DNA of 64,000 bases, from positions 434,001 through 498,000 of the forward strand of contig JAHLEZ010000028.1 in assembly GCA_020726505.1 (NCBI GenBank), read 5' to 3'. Below, piece by piece: positions 1 to 10,292 of the stretch. This DNA comes from Leptodontidium sp. MPI-SDFR-AT-0119. Its lineage: Eukaryota; Ascomycota; Leotiomycetes; Helotiales; Leptodontidiaceae. The notes under the pieces are model-generated. The model did not search any database and had not been told where the DNA came from. It was given only the letters and a program-made list of their open reading frames with translations. The position numbers and the translations under genes were made by a program. The first letter of the stretch is position 1. Each line of letters starts with the position of its first letter.

Positions 1-235
1 CATCTTTGCTTCCTCTGATGTCGATAACGACAACACTGTTGGTGGCAGTATCGTCATCGTGGTCATCCTGAAGCACCGAGACGGGCGGTTTCTCCTTCTC
101 TGGAGTGTGGTTGGGGGTTTCTAAGGGGGGGCTTGGCAGTCGTATAGGAGGCTCGTCAGGATCCTGACCGTCCTGAGCTTCGATGGCGACAGGCTGGGCG
201 TGGCCATCGATGTGAGTCGTGAGAGTAATAACCAT
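1..235 (-). CDS. Unrecognised protein, 5' end only (runs off left edge)
   Basis: An open frame starts at an ATG at 233-235 on the minus strand and stays open to the window edge, about 78 residues. The peptide begins MVITLTTHIDGHAQPV and is rich in Pro, Asp and Glu with a run of aspartates near the edge, so it looks like a disordered N-terminus. I recognise no domain. Codon choice (many NNC) resembles that of the real genes nearby. The 7-C tract at 126-131 keeps the frame. The rest of the gene lies outside the window, so neither product nor exon structure can be judged. Confidence 0.45.
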   Translation of the reverse strand, partial: MVITLTTHIDGHAQPVAIEAQDGQDPDEPPIRLPSPPLETPNHTPEKEKPPVSVLQDDHDDDTATNSVVVIDIRGSKD

Positions 236-2010
236 TCGTTTGGGTGAGTGATATTCGGGGTGTGGAAGAGGCCTTTAGGCTTGTTGGGGTTTTGGTGTTG
301 TGGAGGGGATGGAGGGGATGGAAGGAGGGGAAGGGAGAAAGCAGGAAGCTATAGGAGCAGAGCATCCCACGCATATTTCTACAGTGGTGGGGTATTTGTA
401 CTTGTATCCTCTCCCTCCCCACGCCACCGTACTGTAGCGTACCGTATGCTTCTCCATTCATTCTGCACCAGCACAAGTACAGCAATCAGCAGTGAGGGGA
501 AACACCTGCAGTAAAGTCAGTCAGTCAGTCAGTTCAATCATTCTCAGTGGGAGATGCGCGTCAGTCCCCGCTTTGCCATGGACTGAGTGCTCTCTTTAGT
601 GGAAGACCAAGCGATGTGCGCCATGGCACTGACTGATGGCAAGTCATGGCAGGGCATGGCATGAGGTCGCCTGCTCTGGTGATAATAGAGGCAGGCCGGA
701 TTATGTAACAAAGCCATACTCAGCCATCACTCGTCAATGCAAACAGAGACAGAACAGACTTCGATGTGACCCCAGTCTGTTGAGTGATCCCTTGAGTCTG
801 ACTGGCTGGATTACCCGTCAGCTTGGGGTGCAACTTGGCTTGGCGTGGGAGAGAATGCTGAGAGGTTGTTGGCTTGTGAGATGTGCCAAGTGCCCAGCAT
901 CACGCAACAAGCACTTGGCGCTCGGAGAACGAGGCGCAGTTGCATATCACGTGGCTTGGTATTCCAACTTCCTTTCAAATCGATTTGGAATGGCTAGATG
1001 GTTAGATAGAGGCAAACAAGGAAGAAAAGAATGGAGAGTGGGGAATTTCAAGGCACACATATCTACATCATCGATGAGTCTTTGTAGAGCTGATCTCTGC
1101 CGAGTTTGTGGCAATCGCAAGATGACAACACTCATCACATGATCCTCACCAGAAACCTTCCTTTCAAAGCTGCTCAAAAGTCCTGCCAACCGGAAATTCT
1201 CCAACAGTGGGGGTAAGACTTCCGTGCCATGAAATGCCATGGTGCGGAGATTATTGGCATGTCGAAATCAAGGCCAACCTGATTGGCAACACATGCACCA
1301 CGGGTATGGCAAGCGTTCCACTACTGCGTGTGACGTCCTCATCCGACATCCCATGCTAAAAACGATGCTAAAAACGTATTAAGACCAAACGAGCGGTAGC
1401 AAACAGTCTTAATAAAATCCTAGCCTGATCTGGAAGTTGCTCGACACGGGAGTGGAACTTCCTCCTGACGGACTGGGGTTTACAAGAAGTGCCTGTCAAT
1501 CAATCTTGACAGAATGAGACCTGACCAAACAACGTTTGCCAGCATTCTTCTTCTATACTTGAAGGCTCAGCAGTAATTACTCGGTTCTGCTAGTGCTCTT
1601 TGTAAGACGCATCCACTGCTTTCTTGGTCTATTAGAACAAAGACAAGCAGCTTGGCACAGCTGTGATCTGTCTCAACACATTTGCAGCGGGTCACCGATC
1701 TCAGAAGGAGCAGCTTTTGTAGTCTACTAGCATACAAGCAGCGGAATTAAATAACTGAGCCACTGGGATTAACGATCCGTATAATATATACTGTTTTCAT
1801 TCTGCGTCGTTCCGCCGTGGCTTGGAGGGTAAAGGTGAGGGTTCATTCATTGGTAGATGAGTAAGAGAACTAAAGTGGCGATTCTGGGGGACTATAAAAA
1901 CACATACTCCCCTTGACCCTCTATGAAATAGAAATATAAAGAAAATATATTATATATAAAGCCCTTTACTCATCGCAAACCTGTGAATGTTTCCAAGTAA
2001 GGTTTAAAGC
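236..2010. other. Intergenic, no supported gene
   Basis: Probable 5' flank of the left-edge gene, then 1.7 kb with no gene I can support. A short GTCA tandem (about four copies) lies near 516-531. The 168-residue open frame at 636-1142 has atypical composition and no domain. The stretch 1900-1980 is AT-rich and just downstream of the NLR-type pseudogene stop. Confidence 0.5.
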
Positions 2011-5000
2011 CTACCCTACTGCCGCCGGTGCATAGGTCTCGGCTTCTGCGTATTTCCCTTGCTTGCGAAGTAATACTACGAGGTTCTTTCTACTCTTAAG
2101 CGTATTAGGGTGCTCTTTCCCGAGCATCGTCTCTTGCAGTTGCAGCGTTTGTTTGTACATGGCCTCGGCCTCTGCGTACTTGCCCTGCCTGTGAAGCGAT
2201 ACTGCGAGGTTCATTATAGTCCTAAGCGTGTCAGGATGCTCTTTCCCGAGCACTATCTCCTGTAGCTGCAGCGTCTGCCGGTACATAGCCTCTGCCTCCG
2301 TGTACTTGCCCTGGCTATCAAGCGATAATGCGAGGTTCATTATAGTCATAAGCGTGTCAGGGTGTTCTTTCCCGAGCACTATCTCCCGTAGCTGCAGTGT
2401 TTGCCGGTACATGGTCTCGGCCTCTGCGTACTTGCCTTGGCTATAAAGCGATACTGCAAGGTTCATTATAGTCCTGAGCGTCTCTGGGTGCTCTTTCCCG
2501 AGCACCGTCTCCTGCAGCTGTAGCGTCTGCCGGTACATGGCCTCGGCCTCTGCGTACTTGCCCTGGCTATGAAGCAATGCTGCGAGGTTCATTATAGTCC
2601 TAAGCGTCTCTGGGTGCTCTTTCCCGAGCACCGTCTCCTGTAGCTGCAGCGTCTGCCGGTACATGGCCTCGGCCTCTGCGTATTTGCCCTGGCTATCAAG
2701 CGATACTGCGAGGTTCATTCTATTCGTGAGCGTCTCTGGGTGCTCTTTCCCAAGCACCGTCTCCTGCAGCTGTAGCGTTTGCCGGTACATGGCCTCGGCC
2801 TCTGCGTACTTGCCTTGCTTGCGAAGCGATACTGCGAGGTTCATTATAGTCCTAAGCGTCTCTGGGTGATCTTTCCCAAGCACCGTCTCCTGCAGCTGTA
2901 GCGTCTGCCGGTACATGGCCTCAGCCTCTGCGTATTTCCCTAGGTTGCGAAGTGATACTGCGAGGCCCATCATACTCCCGAGCGTATCAGGGTGCTCTTT
3001 CCCGAGCACTGTCTCATTCAGCTGTAGAGTCTGCCGGTATATGGCCTCGGCCATTGTGTGCTTGCCCTGGCTATGAAGCGATGCTGCGAGGCCTATCATG
3101 CTCCCGAGCGTGTCAGGGTGTTCTTTCCCGAGCACTATCTCATTCAGCTGCAGCGCCTGCCGGTATATGGCCTCGGCCTCCGCGTACTGGCCTCTCATTT
3201 AGGAACACCATCCTAAGTTGTATAATAATTTCCCCAGCAGCTCTTTTGTCTCCTTTGTTCTACTAAGGCCCATATTAAATGTAGCAATAGTATACTGCGC
3301 GTGAGGAAGGTACAACATCCACACAGCTCTATTCTCATGCTTAGGCCACGGGAAAACACTCGTGATCTAATTCAGGGTCTTTTGGTTCCAACTTCTCCAT
3401 TCGTCTTTAAGCTTTAACCAATTTTGCATCGCCGTGTGAACTAATCGATGCATATTATATGATTCCCCACTAACGCGGTCTTGGATAAACCCAAACGCTT
3501 TCAGGATGCCAAGTGCCTCTGTCTTATCGAATTCGGAAGCTGGAGGTAATAGATCCCGCGGAATATCTTGTTCTTTGATACAAGAAATAAAGGCCATGTA
3601 GTCCGTTGCCAAAGGGTTTCGATCCTGGATTTGCTCAAAGGAGATAAGCCACGTCGTAGCGACTAGGTTCTTTATCCCCGGATATCTTCTGACGTCCCCA
3701 AAGTCCTTGCTTAACAGCTTAATAACATTCTCACTGCTCTCTTCATAGATTCTAAGATACTCGTTAATAGTGCTGACCTTAGTATTTAGGTATGCGGCTG
3801 CTTGCATTATTGCCAGTGGAAGATTGACAAGCAATTCTAGCAGCTTTGTTATACCGCTATCATCATTGATAAGCTGCTTCTGTTGAAGACTTCGTTGGAG
3901 AAGCTTTCTGGCTTCTTTATCATCCATCTCGCCTACAACAATCACATTTAAGCCAGCGTATCTTGTGGCAGCCTCGCGATCTCGGGTCGTGAATAGGATC
4001 GCTCCAAGAGTACTGAAAGGAAGCCACTCGGACAATGCACTCGACGCTCTGTCCTAATCGTTGCGATAGAATATTTCGACGTTATCCGCGTTATCCACAA
4101 TCATGAGCCATTTCCCTGTGCTTTCTTGGGATAACCTAGTCTTGACTAATCTTTTGACGTCTGCTTTATCGTCCTCAAGTCCGGGAATCTTGAGTTACTG
4201 TCCAATATCGCGAAACGCATTGTCAAAACTTGTTCGGTCACTAGCCCGGACCCAAAACACAGAGCACGTCGGAGAAATCGACTAGAGCTGAAAAGCGCAC
4301 TCCAAGGCAATTTGGGTTTTTCCGACTCCACCAAGGCCTACTAGAGCTACACGTTGACAGTCTTCCTCGGTATCCTCGGCGTGTAGAATTGTGATCAGCC
4401 GATCTAAATGAGATTGGCGGCCAACGAAATCTTTGTTGCGGCCAAAAGGTAGCACTCTGAGTGGTTTTAGAGAGGCTGATTAGAGTTAGCTGTGATCCAT
4501 AGAAGCACATCACGAATATAGTCTTGTAATAACGAAGAATATAATCCATATCATTTCTCCTCACCTCTTGCTAAATCTAAGCCTACAGGTGGTACCGGGC
4601 TTTGCTTCTCCGTTTGATCATCCAGCAGTCTCTTCAGATACACAACAAGATCCTCGTATCTTGGACCGTACTTCACTCTTACTAGCGGCTTATACTTCAC
4701 GCTATCATCGTCTCGAATAAGCAAACAGTGCCGATTGGAGATGTTCTTGTGCCGTTCGCTGGCCCATCTCAAGAGAGCATCGAAATTTGGATCTTCTAAC
4801 CCTGAGCCGCAACCAACAAACAATATAGTTTTATACTGTAAGAAGGTCTTAAGCACATCCTGTACCCCGTCTAAATGCTTCACGTCATAGTAGTCTGTTG
4901 TGTCCAGGACGACCTCGTGTGGGTCACAGTAGCTCCCATGTATATGGAAGACTCCATTGAGATCTCCACGCTGAAACCTTGAAACATCATCCTGGTTCGA

Positions 5001-5562
5001 TCGACCTACGCGTTGTAGTCCACAGTATTTCTCGAGAACATCGTCGTAATTTGTTGTCAGCAGGATCGCCCCTCTTTCGTGTAGTGCCTTGAGCATGTCT
5101 AGAAGATCAGGATGTCTAACTTCCTGACTTAGACTTCCAAACACCGACTCTAACCATGTAGGGAATTGGCCCTGCTGCTTCATTTGACTACTCAAAATGT
5201 TTGCAGCGTCTAGGAGGCCGTCGATTTCTGGATCCTCAAGCGCCTCATATGCCCGACTCGTCCGCCGATTAGATCTGTCCACGTAGCCCTCGTTGACCAG
5301 ATAGTCCAGACCATTTCGCATCAATCCCGTCCATGTGATTCGAGAGAGAGGTTTTCCAGATGTGTCTGCCGTCACATTGAGTGTGACTCCCGCACCAGTT
5401 ATGATCGCGAGTCGATTATTCTTCAGGTCGTTGCGTAGTCTTGCCAAGATTTCCTCTTGCCGTCGCGCAGCCTCTTTAGCAGCTTCATTCTGTATCCACT
5501 ATCCTTAGTCTCAGTTCCCTAGCAGAGTTACAGAGTTGCGAGATACTTACTGGAGGATCCAT
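2011..5562 (-). pseudogene. SIR2 / NB-ARC / TPR NLR-type protein with five in-frame stops
   Basis: An NLR-like (STAND) immune or allorecognition receptor. Model: exon 1 5551-5562 (ATG GAT CCT CCA), intron 5490-5550, exon 2 4565-5489, intron 4476-4564 (branch GCTAAC), exon 3 2011-4475. Exon 2 is a SIR2-type domain with the NAD-site motifs ITGAGV, TTNYDDV and FHIHGS, so NADase/deacylase-type activity is expected. Exon 3 carries NB-ARC: P-loop GLGGVGKT, Walker B WLMIVDNAD, sensor FTTRDR, NLPLA and an MHD-like MHRLV. Kinesin-light-chain-type TPRs follow. Ignoring stops, the frame is 1134 codons without indels. It is broken at 4282-4284 (TAG), 4195-4197 (TAA), 4054-4056 (TAG), 3367-3369 (TAG) and 3199-3201 (TAA); each fits CAG/CAA to TAG/TAA, the RIP-type CpA to TpA change. 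An unrepaired transcript would encode about 376 residues: the whole SIR2 domain and the P-loop. Domain calls are strong; the RIP origin is inference. Confidence 0.85.
2040..3198 (-). repeat. Nine near-identical 126-bp TPR-coding repeats plus a partial tenth
   Basis: The 3' part of the NLR-type pseudogene is a tandem array of 42-codon units with core GKYAEAEAMYRQTLQLQE, each continuing into VLGKEHPETL. I count nine full units and one cut short at the C-terminus. Units in the middle differ by only a few residues, while the first and last diverge more, as expected for unequal exchange. High repeat identity of this kind is characteristic of ligand-sensing arrays in fungal NLRs. The array itself contains no stop after 3199. 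Confidence 0.9.
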
Positions 5563-6562
5563 CGCAAGGTTTGATGGCGAAAGCAATATCGGGCTGGCTG
5601 GAATTCGCACTCAGAAAAGAGAAGGCTATCGCCGATACAAGAGCTGTAACTGGAAAAAGATTTAATCAAATATGCAACCTCTGTCGAGCCTTTATTCTCA
5701 AGAGATCTGAAGGTGTAGGCCGATTTCTCACTGAGCAAGTTTAGTAGGATATCATGACAATAATACCATGCGCTCGATAGAACAACAGTCTTGCTTCGGG
5801 CGCTAAACACACAGACCAGGTGTCAGGCCGCAGCCAGCTCCATGCTTCCCCACTCAGCCTAACGCGACGATCCGTCCCGGAGAGACACATCAGAGCGTGA
5901 TCCGTGCAACCGCTTTACTGAAAACAACAAGGCTACATGTGAGGATTAATACGCAAAGTGGGGCCGACTTTTATAAGAGAGTGTTTGAGGGGAAGCCGAT
6001 TTCGAAGTTTACTGTATCGTGACCCGCTTGCTGCTTGCTAGTCACATGATACTTCGCTTAGCCCCTTCTGGTAGGTGGGGCTAAGAATCTTCTAACGAGT
6101 GTGGAGGAGAAGCCAATTTTGTAAGCGACTGTATGTGTAAAGTGCTATTGCTTATAATGTAAAGGGGTTGTATGTGCGGAGATGGGTGAAGCACATTTGA
6201 TGCTGGTATGGAGGTGGTTGTCCTGTCGCGCCTGGTGTTTAGCGAGGCAAGCCACAGTCAGTCAACAATGGCCTGGTCACTCTCAGCCTCGTTGGAATCG
6301 GTATGTGGTCCTTGCCAATTAGTTCTATACAAAGAACCTTGAATGAAAATGCGTTTCTTTGTATCTTGTAAAAGCATGATCTTCAAGCCGCAGCTAGCGA
6401 CCTAAAGGGAGAGTAACGGACCGAAGAAAACAAACGGTATGGAACTGACGAAACGAAACAGAAGTAAATAGCCACTTGGCAAGGTAAAGCAACATCACAC
6501 GAGCACTGGCAGCTGAAGTCGTTGATACAAGAAAGTGTTTTTTTCCTCTACCCACAAGCTCT
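5563..6562. other. Upstream flank of the NLR-type gene; short repeats
   Basis: No supported gene between the NLR start and the 3' end of SAS10. A degenerate direct repeat of about 38 bases occurs at 5979-6016 and 6097-6134 (both start GAGTGT and end ACTGTAT). A perfect 9-bp hairpin stem, CTTAGCCCC / GGGGCTAAG, sits at 6057-6065 and 6077-6085. The 87-residue frame at 5547-5810 is a shadow: its frame does not fit the splice that joins MDPP to the SIR2 exon. Confidence 0.5.
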
Positions 6563-8481
6563 CTAACCAAGCTTAATACTCTTGACAAGCCCAGGTTTAA
6601 TACCAGTCTTCTCACCCCCATACCCACCCCTCTCCTCACCACCCTTATACACCGCCCTCGTACTGGCCAATTTCTTCTTCTTCTCCTCATACTTCTTCCT
6701 CTTCTTGACTCTCGGATTACGAACATCCTTCTTTCTCTTCGGCGCCAGCCCCTTATTCTTCTCAATAACATACCCAATAGCCCTCTTACCATCCTCATCA
6801 ACCTCTCCCTCAACCACACGGACCAAGTCGCCTTCAGCCTTGGCTTGCTTGATCGCCTCCATCTTCTGTTCCTTGCCGAGCTTCTTGTCCTTGGATACCT
6901 TGGCAACCATGTCGTAATACTCGTCCTCCTCGCCTCTAACTTGCTCGGCAACACCATCATCTCCACTATCACTGTCTCCACCAAGATCCGCTCCTGCTCC
7001 TCCACGCCCATACTCGTCCAGCTTCTTGCCACGCTTCTCCGCTTCAGCATTTAGTCTTGCCTGCCGATCTCGAAGACGCTCTCTATGCGGTAAATCTGCA
7101 TCACCACCAGCATCGCGACCAGCACCCGCACGCTTATTCGCCTTCTGCGTGATTTGTGATGTGTAGAACCGTAGACTCTTCTTCTTCGCCGCCTTCTCCT
7201 CAGCAGATTTAGCATCCATAGTCTCCTCCTCTCCGAAATCAGAGTCGTCATCTGCAACGACAAGTGCCTTGGATTTCTTGCTGGCTTTGCGCGATTTGGG
7301 AATGAGGGATGAGATATCTGCTAGTTCGTCTTCGGCTTCCTCGAGGCGCTGGGCGCGGAGAGCAGCTTCTTCTTCGGCGGCTGCGATTCGTGCACGCTCC
7401 TTCTTGCTCTTCTTCGATGGTCGATCTTCTTTGAGACTCTTCTTTGGGACCTCAATCTCATGTACTGACTCCTCTTCTGACTCTTCATCGAGAGTCTCTG
7501 GGGCTTTCAGTGATTTGACCTTGGTCCATAATTCTCTGCACTGGAGTAAACTGTCCATAACATCATGATCTCGCAATTCCGCTGGATCCAACGCTTTCCC
7601 CTCTGCGCTACCGCCCTTTGAAGGCGATGTGAGGATCGCAAAGTACATAGTCAAAGTAGCCAAGTACGCTGCGAGTGCTCTAGCTTTGACAACCGTATGC
7701 GACGTGGGTGATGATTTCTTTGGGCTTTCCGACGCAGCCTGCTTCTGCAGATCAACCAATACCGGCTGCAGTTGCAGGAATTCGTTGGCAAGGAATTCGA
7801 ACTCCGGGTATCGTGTCTGTAGAATCCTCAATCGCTCTTGTGGTCCCATCTCCGGCGTGATCTCAACATCTTTCAGCACCTCAGTGACCACATCTCCGTC
7901 CTCGTCGTCCTCACCAGCATCCAGCCATTCGCTCTCGTCGAATCCAAAATCCGCCTCGGACATCTTCTGCAGTTTCTTCTGCTGCAATCTCTTCGCCTCA
8001 GCCTCTTCCTCCAGCGCATCTGCCTCTGTCTGGATCTCGTCATTATTGTAGTAGTCCTTCCGCGATGTACCCCACCCTTCCTCCTCATCTTCTTCATTTT
8101 GTGGTTCCTCCTCATCAGAAGAATTGCCATTCGCGGACTTGCGGCGCTGCTGGGGCTCCTCAATCTCGTCGTCGTCCTCACTCTCAGAAGAATATCCCAA
8201 AACTTCTTCATCTGAAAGCTCCAACGCAGCATCTACTCCGCATCAGCATAGTCAATCTCGCAGATTAAGATATAATCACCTTCTTCCTGCCACTTCCTCC
8301 TCCTCTTCGCATCCGGACCTTCATCTAACAAGACTTTGTCGCGATTGATGTGGAACTCATCTTCGGAATCCGCGACGTCTTCGTACGTAGTAATTGGGCC
8401 CATCTTGCCGCCTTTCGATTCGAATCCATTCTCGGCTTGAGCGCCTTCGAATCGCCCAGATGCCTTCCTCTTCTTCGCCAT
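6563..8481 (-). CDS. SAS10: SAS10/UTP3 small-subunit processome protein
   Basis: A nucleolar component of the U3 snoRNP / small-subunit processome, needed for 18S rRNA maturation. Two exons: 8280-8481 and 6563-8232, intron 8233-8279 (47 bases, GTGATT...TAG), giving 623 residues. The start is MAKKRKASGRF. Features in order: basic N-terminus; a long acidic, Ser/Glu-rich stretch with SESEDDDEIEE; the Sas10/Utp3/C1D-type helical domain around residues 150-280 (ERLRILQTRYPEFEFLANEF); further charged segments; and the conserved C-terminal Sas10 domain with KKKSLRFYTSQI, AIGYVIEKNKGL and KKDVRNPRVKKRKKYEEK near the end. Length and order match the family. It is divergent from the GNAT gene at 9145. 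The assignment is firm; the short intron is inferred from frame continuity (EEDAALELSDEEV). Confidence 0.93.
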
Positions 8482-9144
8482 GTTTGCGGTGTTGTGGTCG
8501 TATGGCTGTCTTCAACTGAGCAAGATAGCTGGATGAGAGGTTCTTCATATCGAAAAATTTCAGTAGCCTTATCTTAGCGTCGGCTCGGATCAACTTCGGG
8601 GAAACCTTTATCCTGATCAGGTTTCCACCTCGACTTTACATCCAATCTTCAACGATTCTATTAAAAGTTCTTGTAGCGACAATTGCTACAGTTCATGTTA
8701 CTTTCTTTGGACCTTAGAACATGAGGATGGAGCTTTTTTCATATCCCTTATAGAATAAAATGTGACCTTCCTTTGCCCCTTCAAAAGCGAGCCACACTAG
8801 CCGAATGACCAACAAGTCAAAACATTGAGATTTTGAGACCTCGTTCCTGAGCACCAATGTTGAAGGTCAGATGAGCCAAGAGCTTAAATTTGAATCCCGG
8901 TTCTTTAATCATCACGACTGCCTAAAGAAGAGCTCGCATTCGCTCAAGCGAAGTGTCTCGCCGCTGTCCCATCAGCACTAACTGTTCAACCTTCCAAGAC
9001 TAGTTCAGCGAAGGCAGCTCACGCTCACGTCAGGTAGTAACCTGAAGAGAATACTAGATGCAAAAGTATCAAAACTAAACAACCCACACGCATCCCCAGG
9101 GTACATACATTCAGATCCATTCCACAATTCTCAGCACAGCAACC
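8482..9144. other. Divergent promoter region (SAS10 / GNAT)
   Basis: 663 bases separate the start codons of two divergently transcribed genes, so both promoters should lie here. I see no coding frame with support and no clear TATA element. Low GC around 8640-8780. Confidence 0.45.
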
Positions 9145-10151
9145 ATGCCACCCTTCACCCTCCTCCCAGGCGTCCCCTCCGACCTCGATGAAATGGTGCA
9201 CGTCTGGATCTCAGCAATGGACCAAGATCCATTCTGGAAAACGTGGATGGGAACCATGACACCATCCCAGATCGAAGAATGGACGAAGCAGAATCTTCGG
9301 TATAGGATTGTGACGGGTGTTGAGCTGGGCGTGATGCAGACATGGAAAGTCGTGGATGAGAATACTGGGTAAGGAAGAACAAGTTCTTAAAATTGCTTGC
9401 AGTCCTGAGTATACTTGAATTGCAGCTGAATGTATCATAGTAAAATCGCTGCTTGGACTGGTCTCTCTTTCCCCTGGCCTGAAACTCTCACGGATGCTGA
9501 AAGGGCGTCTTTAACTTCGAGTTGGTCGCCACCCGAGGTGTGTAATATTTCCTTATTAGATTGTATCTATCCATGCAACCATTTAACACTTTTCACATGA
9601 AGTGGGAAAGTTAAGTGCTGATATTTCCAACGTATCAAGGGCGGCAACTGGTCGATTCGAAACTGGTATGTCGAAAACGTCACGCCCATGGTAGGCAAAG
9701 CGGGGTACGATCGCTCAAAGCATTTCCGTATGTCATGTTTTCCCATATTCTATATCGTTAACCTCAATTCAGCTCAATAATTCATAAGTCAAAACTATTT
9801 CAAGAGTTCAGGCACGAAGAAGCTGACATCACTCTGGCGCCTTCAGTTAGACAAGGCAGCATGGTCCTCCCGTCTCACCAGCGCCTCGGACTCATGACCC
9901 TCCTAACGAGGAAATGCAACGCCATCGCCGACGAGTACGGTGCGCCTACTTACCTCAATGCACGACCCAAGGCAGCGAGTATGTTCTTCAAGGAAGGCTT
10001 TGAAGTATGTTCTGTGCGTGATGCAGAATTAGGCGAGTTTGACGAGACGATGAAAGGAAAGGGCGAGCTCAAAAATGGAGAGACAAGATTTTGGGCGTTG
10101 AAAAGAGAAGTTGGTGCAGTTTCTGAAAAGAGGAAGTTGAGCTGGGAGTGA
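9145..10151 (+). CDS. GNAT-family N-acetyltransferase
   Basis: A small cytosolic acyl-CoA-dependent acetyltransferase; the substrate cannot be told from sequence. Four exons: 9145-9368, 9441-9537, 9640-9727 and 9805-10151, total 251 residues. Every junction keeps frame with GT...AG (the first intron uses the AG at 9439-9440; the third uses AAG at 9802-9804). The N-terminus (DLDEMVHVWISAMDQDPFW) has the usual GNAT alpha-1 region. The acetyl-CoA site is in exon 4: MVLPSHQRLGLMTLL, matching the R/Q-x-x-G-x-G/A loop although the second Gly is Leu-Met here. Then comes NAIADEYGAPTYLNARPKAA and FFKEGFEV, the typical C-terminal GNAT strands. This is the fungal type that usually works on small molecules. 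Gene structure inferred by hand. Confidence 0.85.
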
Positions 10152-10292
10152 GCGACAAAGACGATAGTTGGATGAAATGAAGAGTTTCTATTGTACAGTT
10201 TAGCTCCAACAAATAGAAGGCTGTCTATCTAAGTGAGAGAGTACACATCTCCTCTAATTATCCCATTTGTGAGACCAACCCGTATTTGAATA

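Noticed and set aside
636..1142. 168-residue plus-strand open frame
   Set aside because: Composition is unlike the real genes, no domain, and a competing frame lies opposite; most likely chance.
2040..3198. Regularly spaced repeats that could suggest a CRISPR-like array
   Set aside because: The period is 126 bp, whole units are repeated without unique spacers, and they encode TPRs in frame.
5547..5810. 87-residue frame directly upstream of the SIR2 exon
   Set aside because: Its frame does not fit the intron 5490-5550, whereas the short exon MDPP does.
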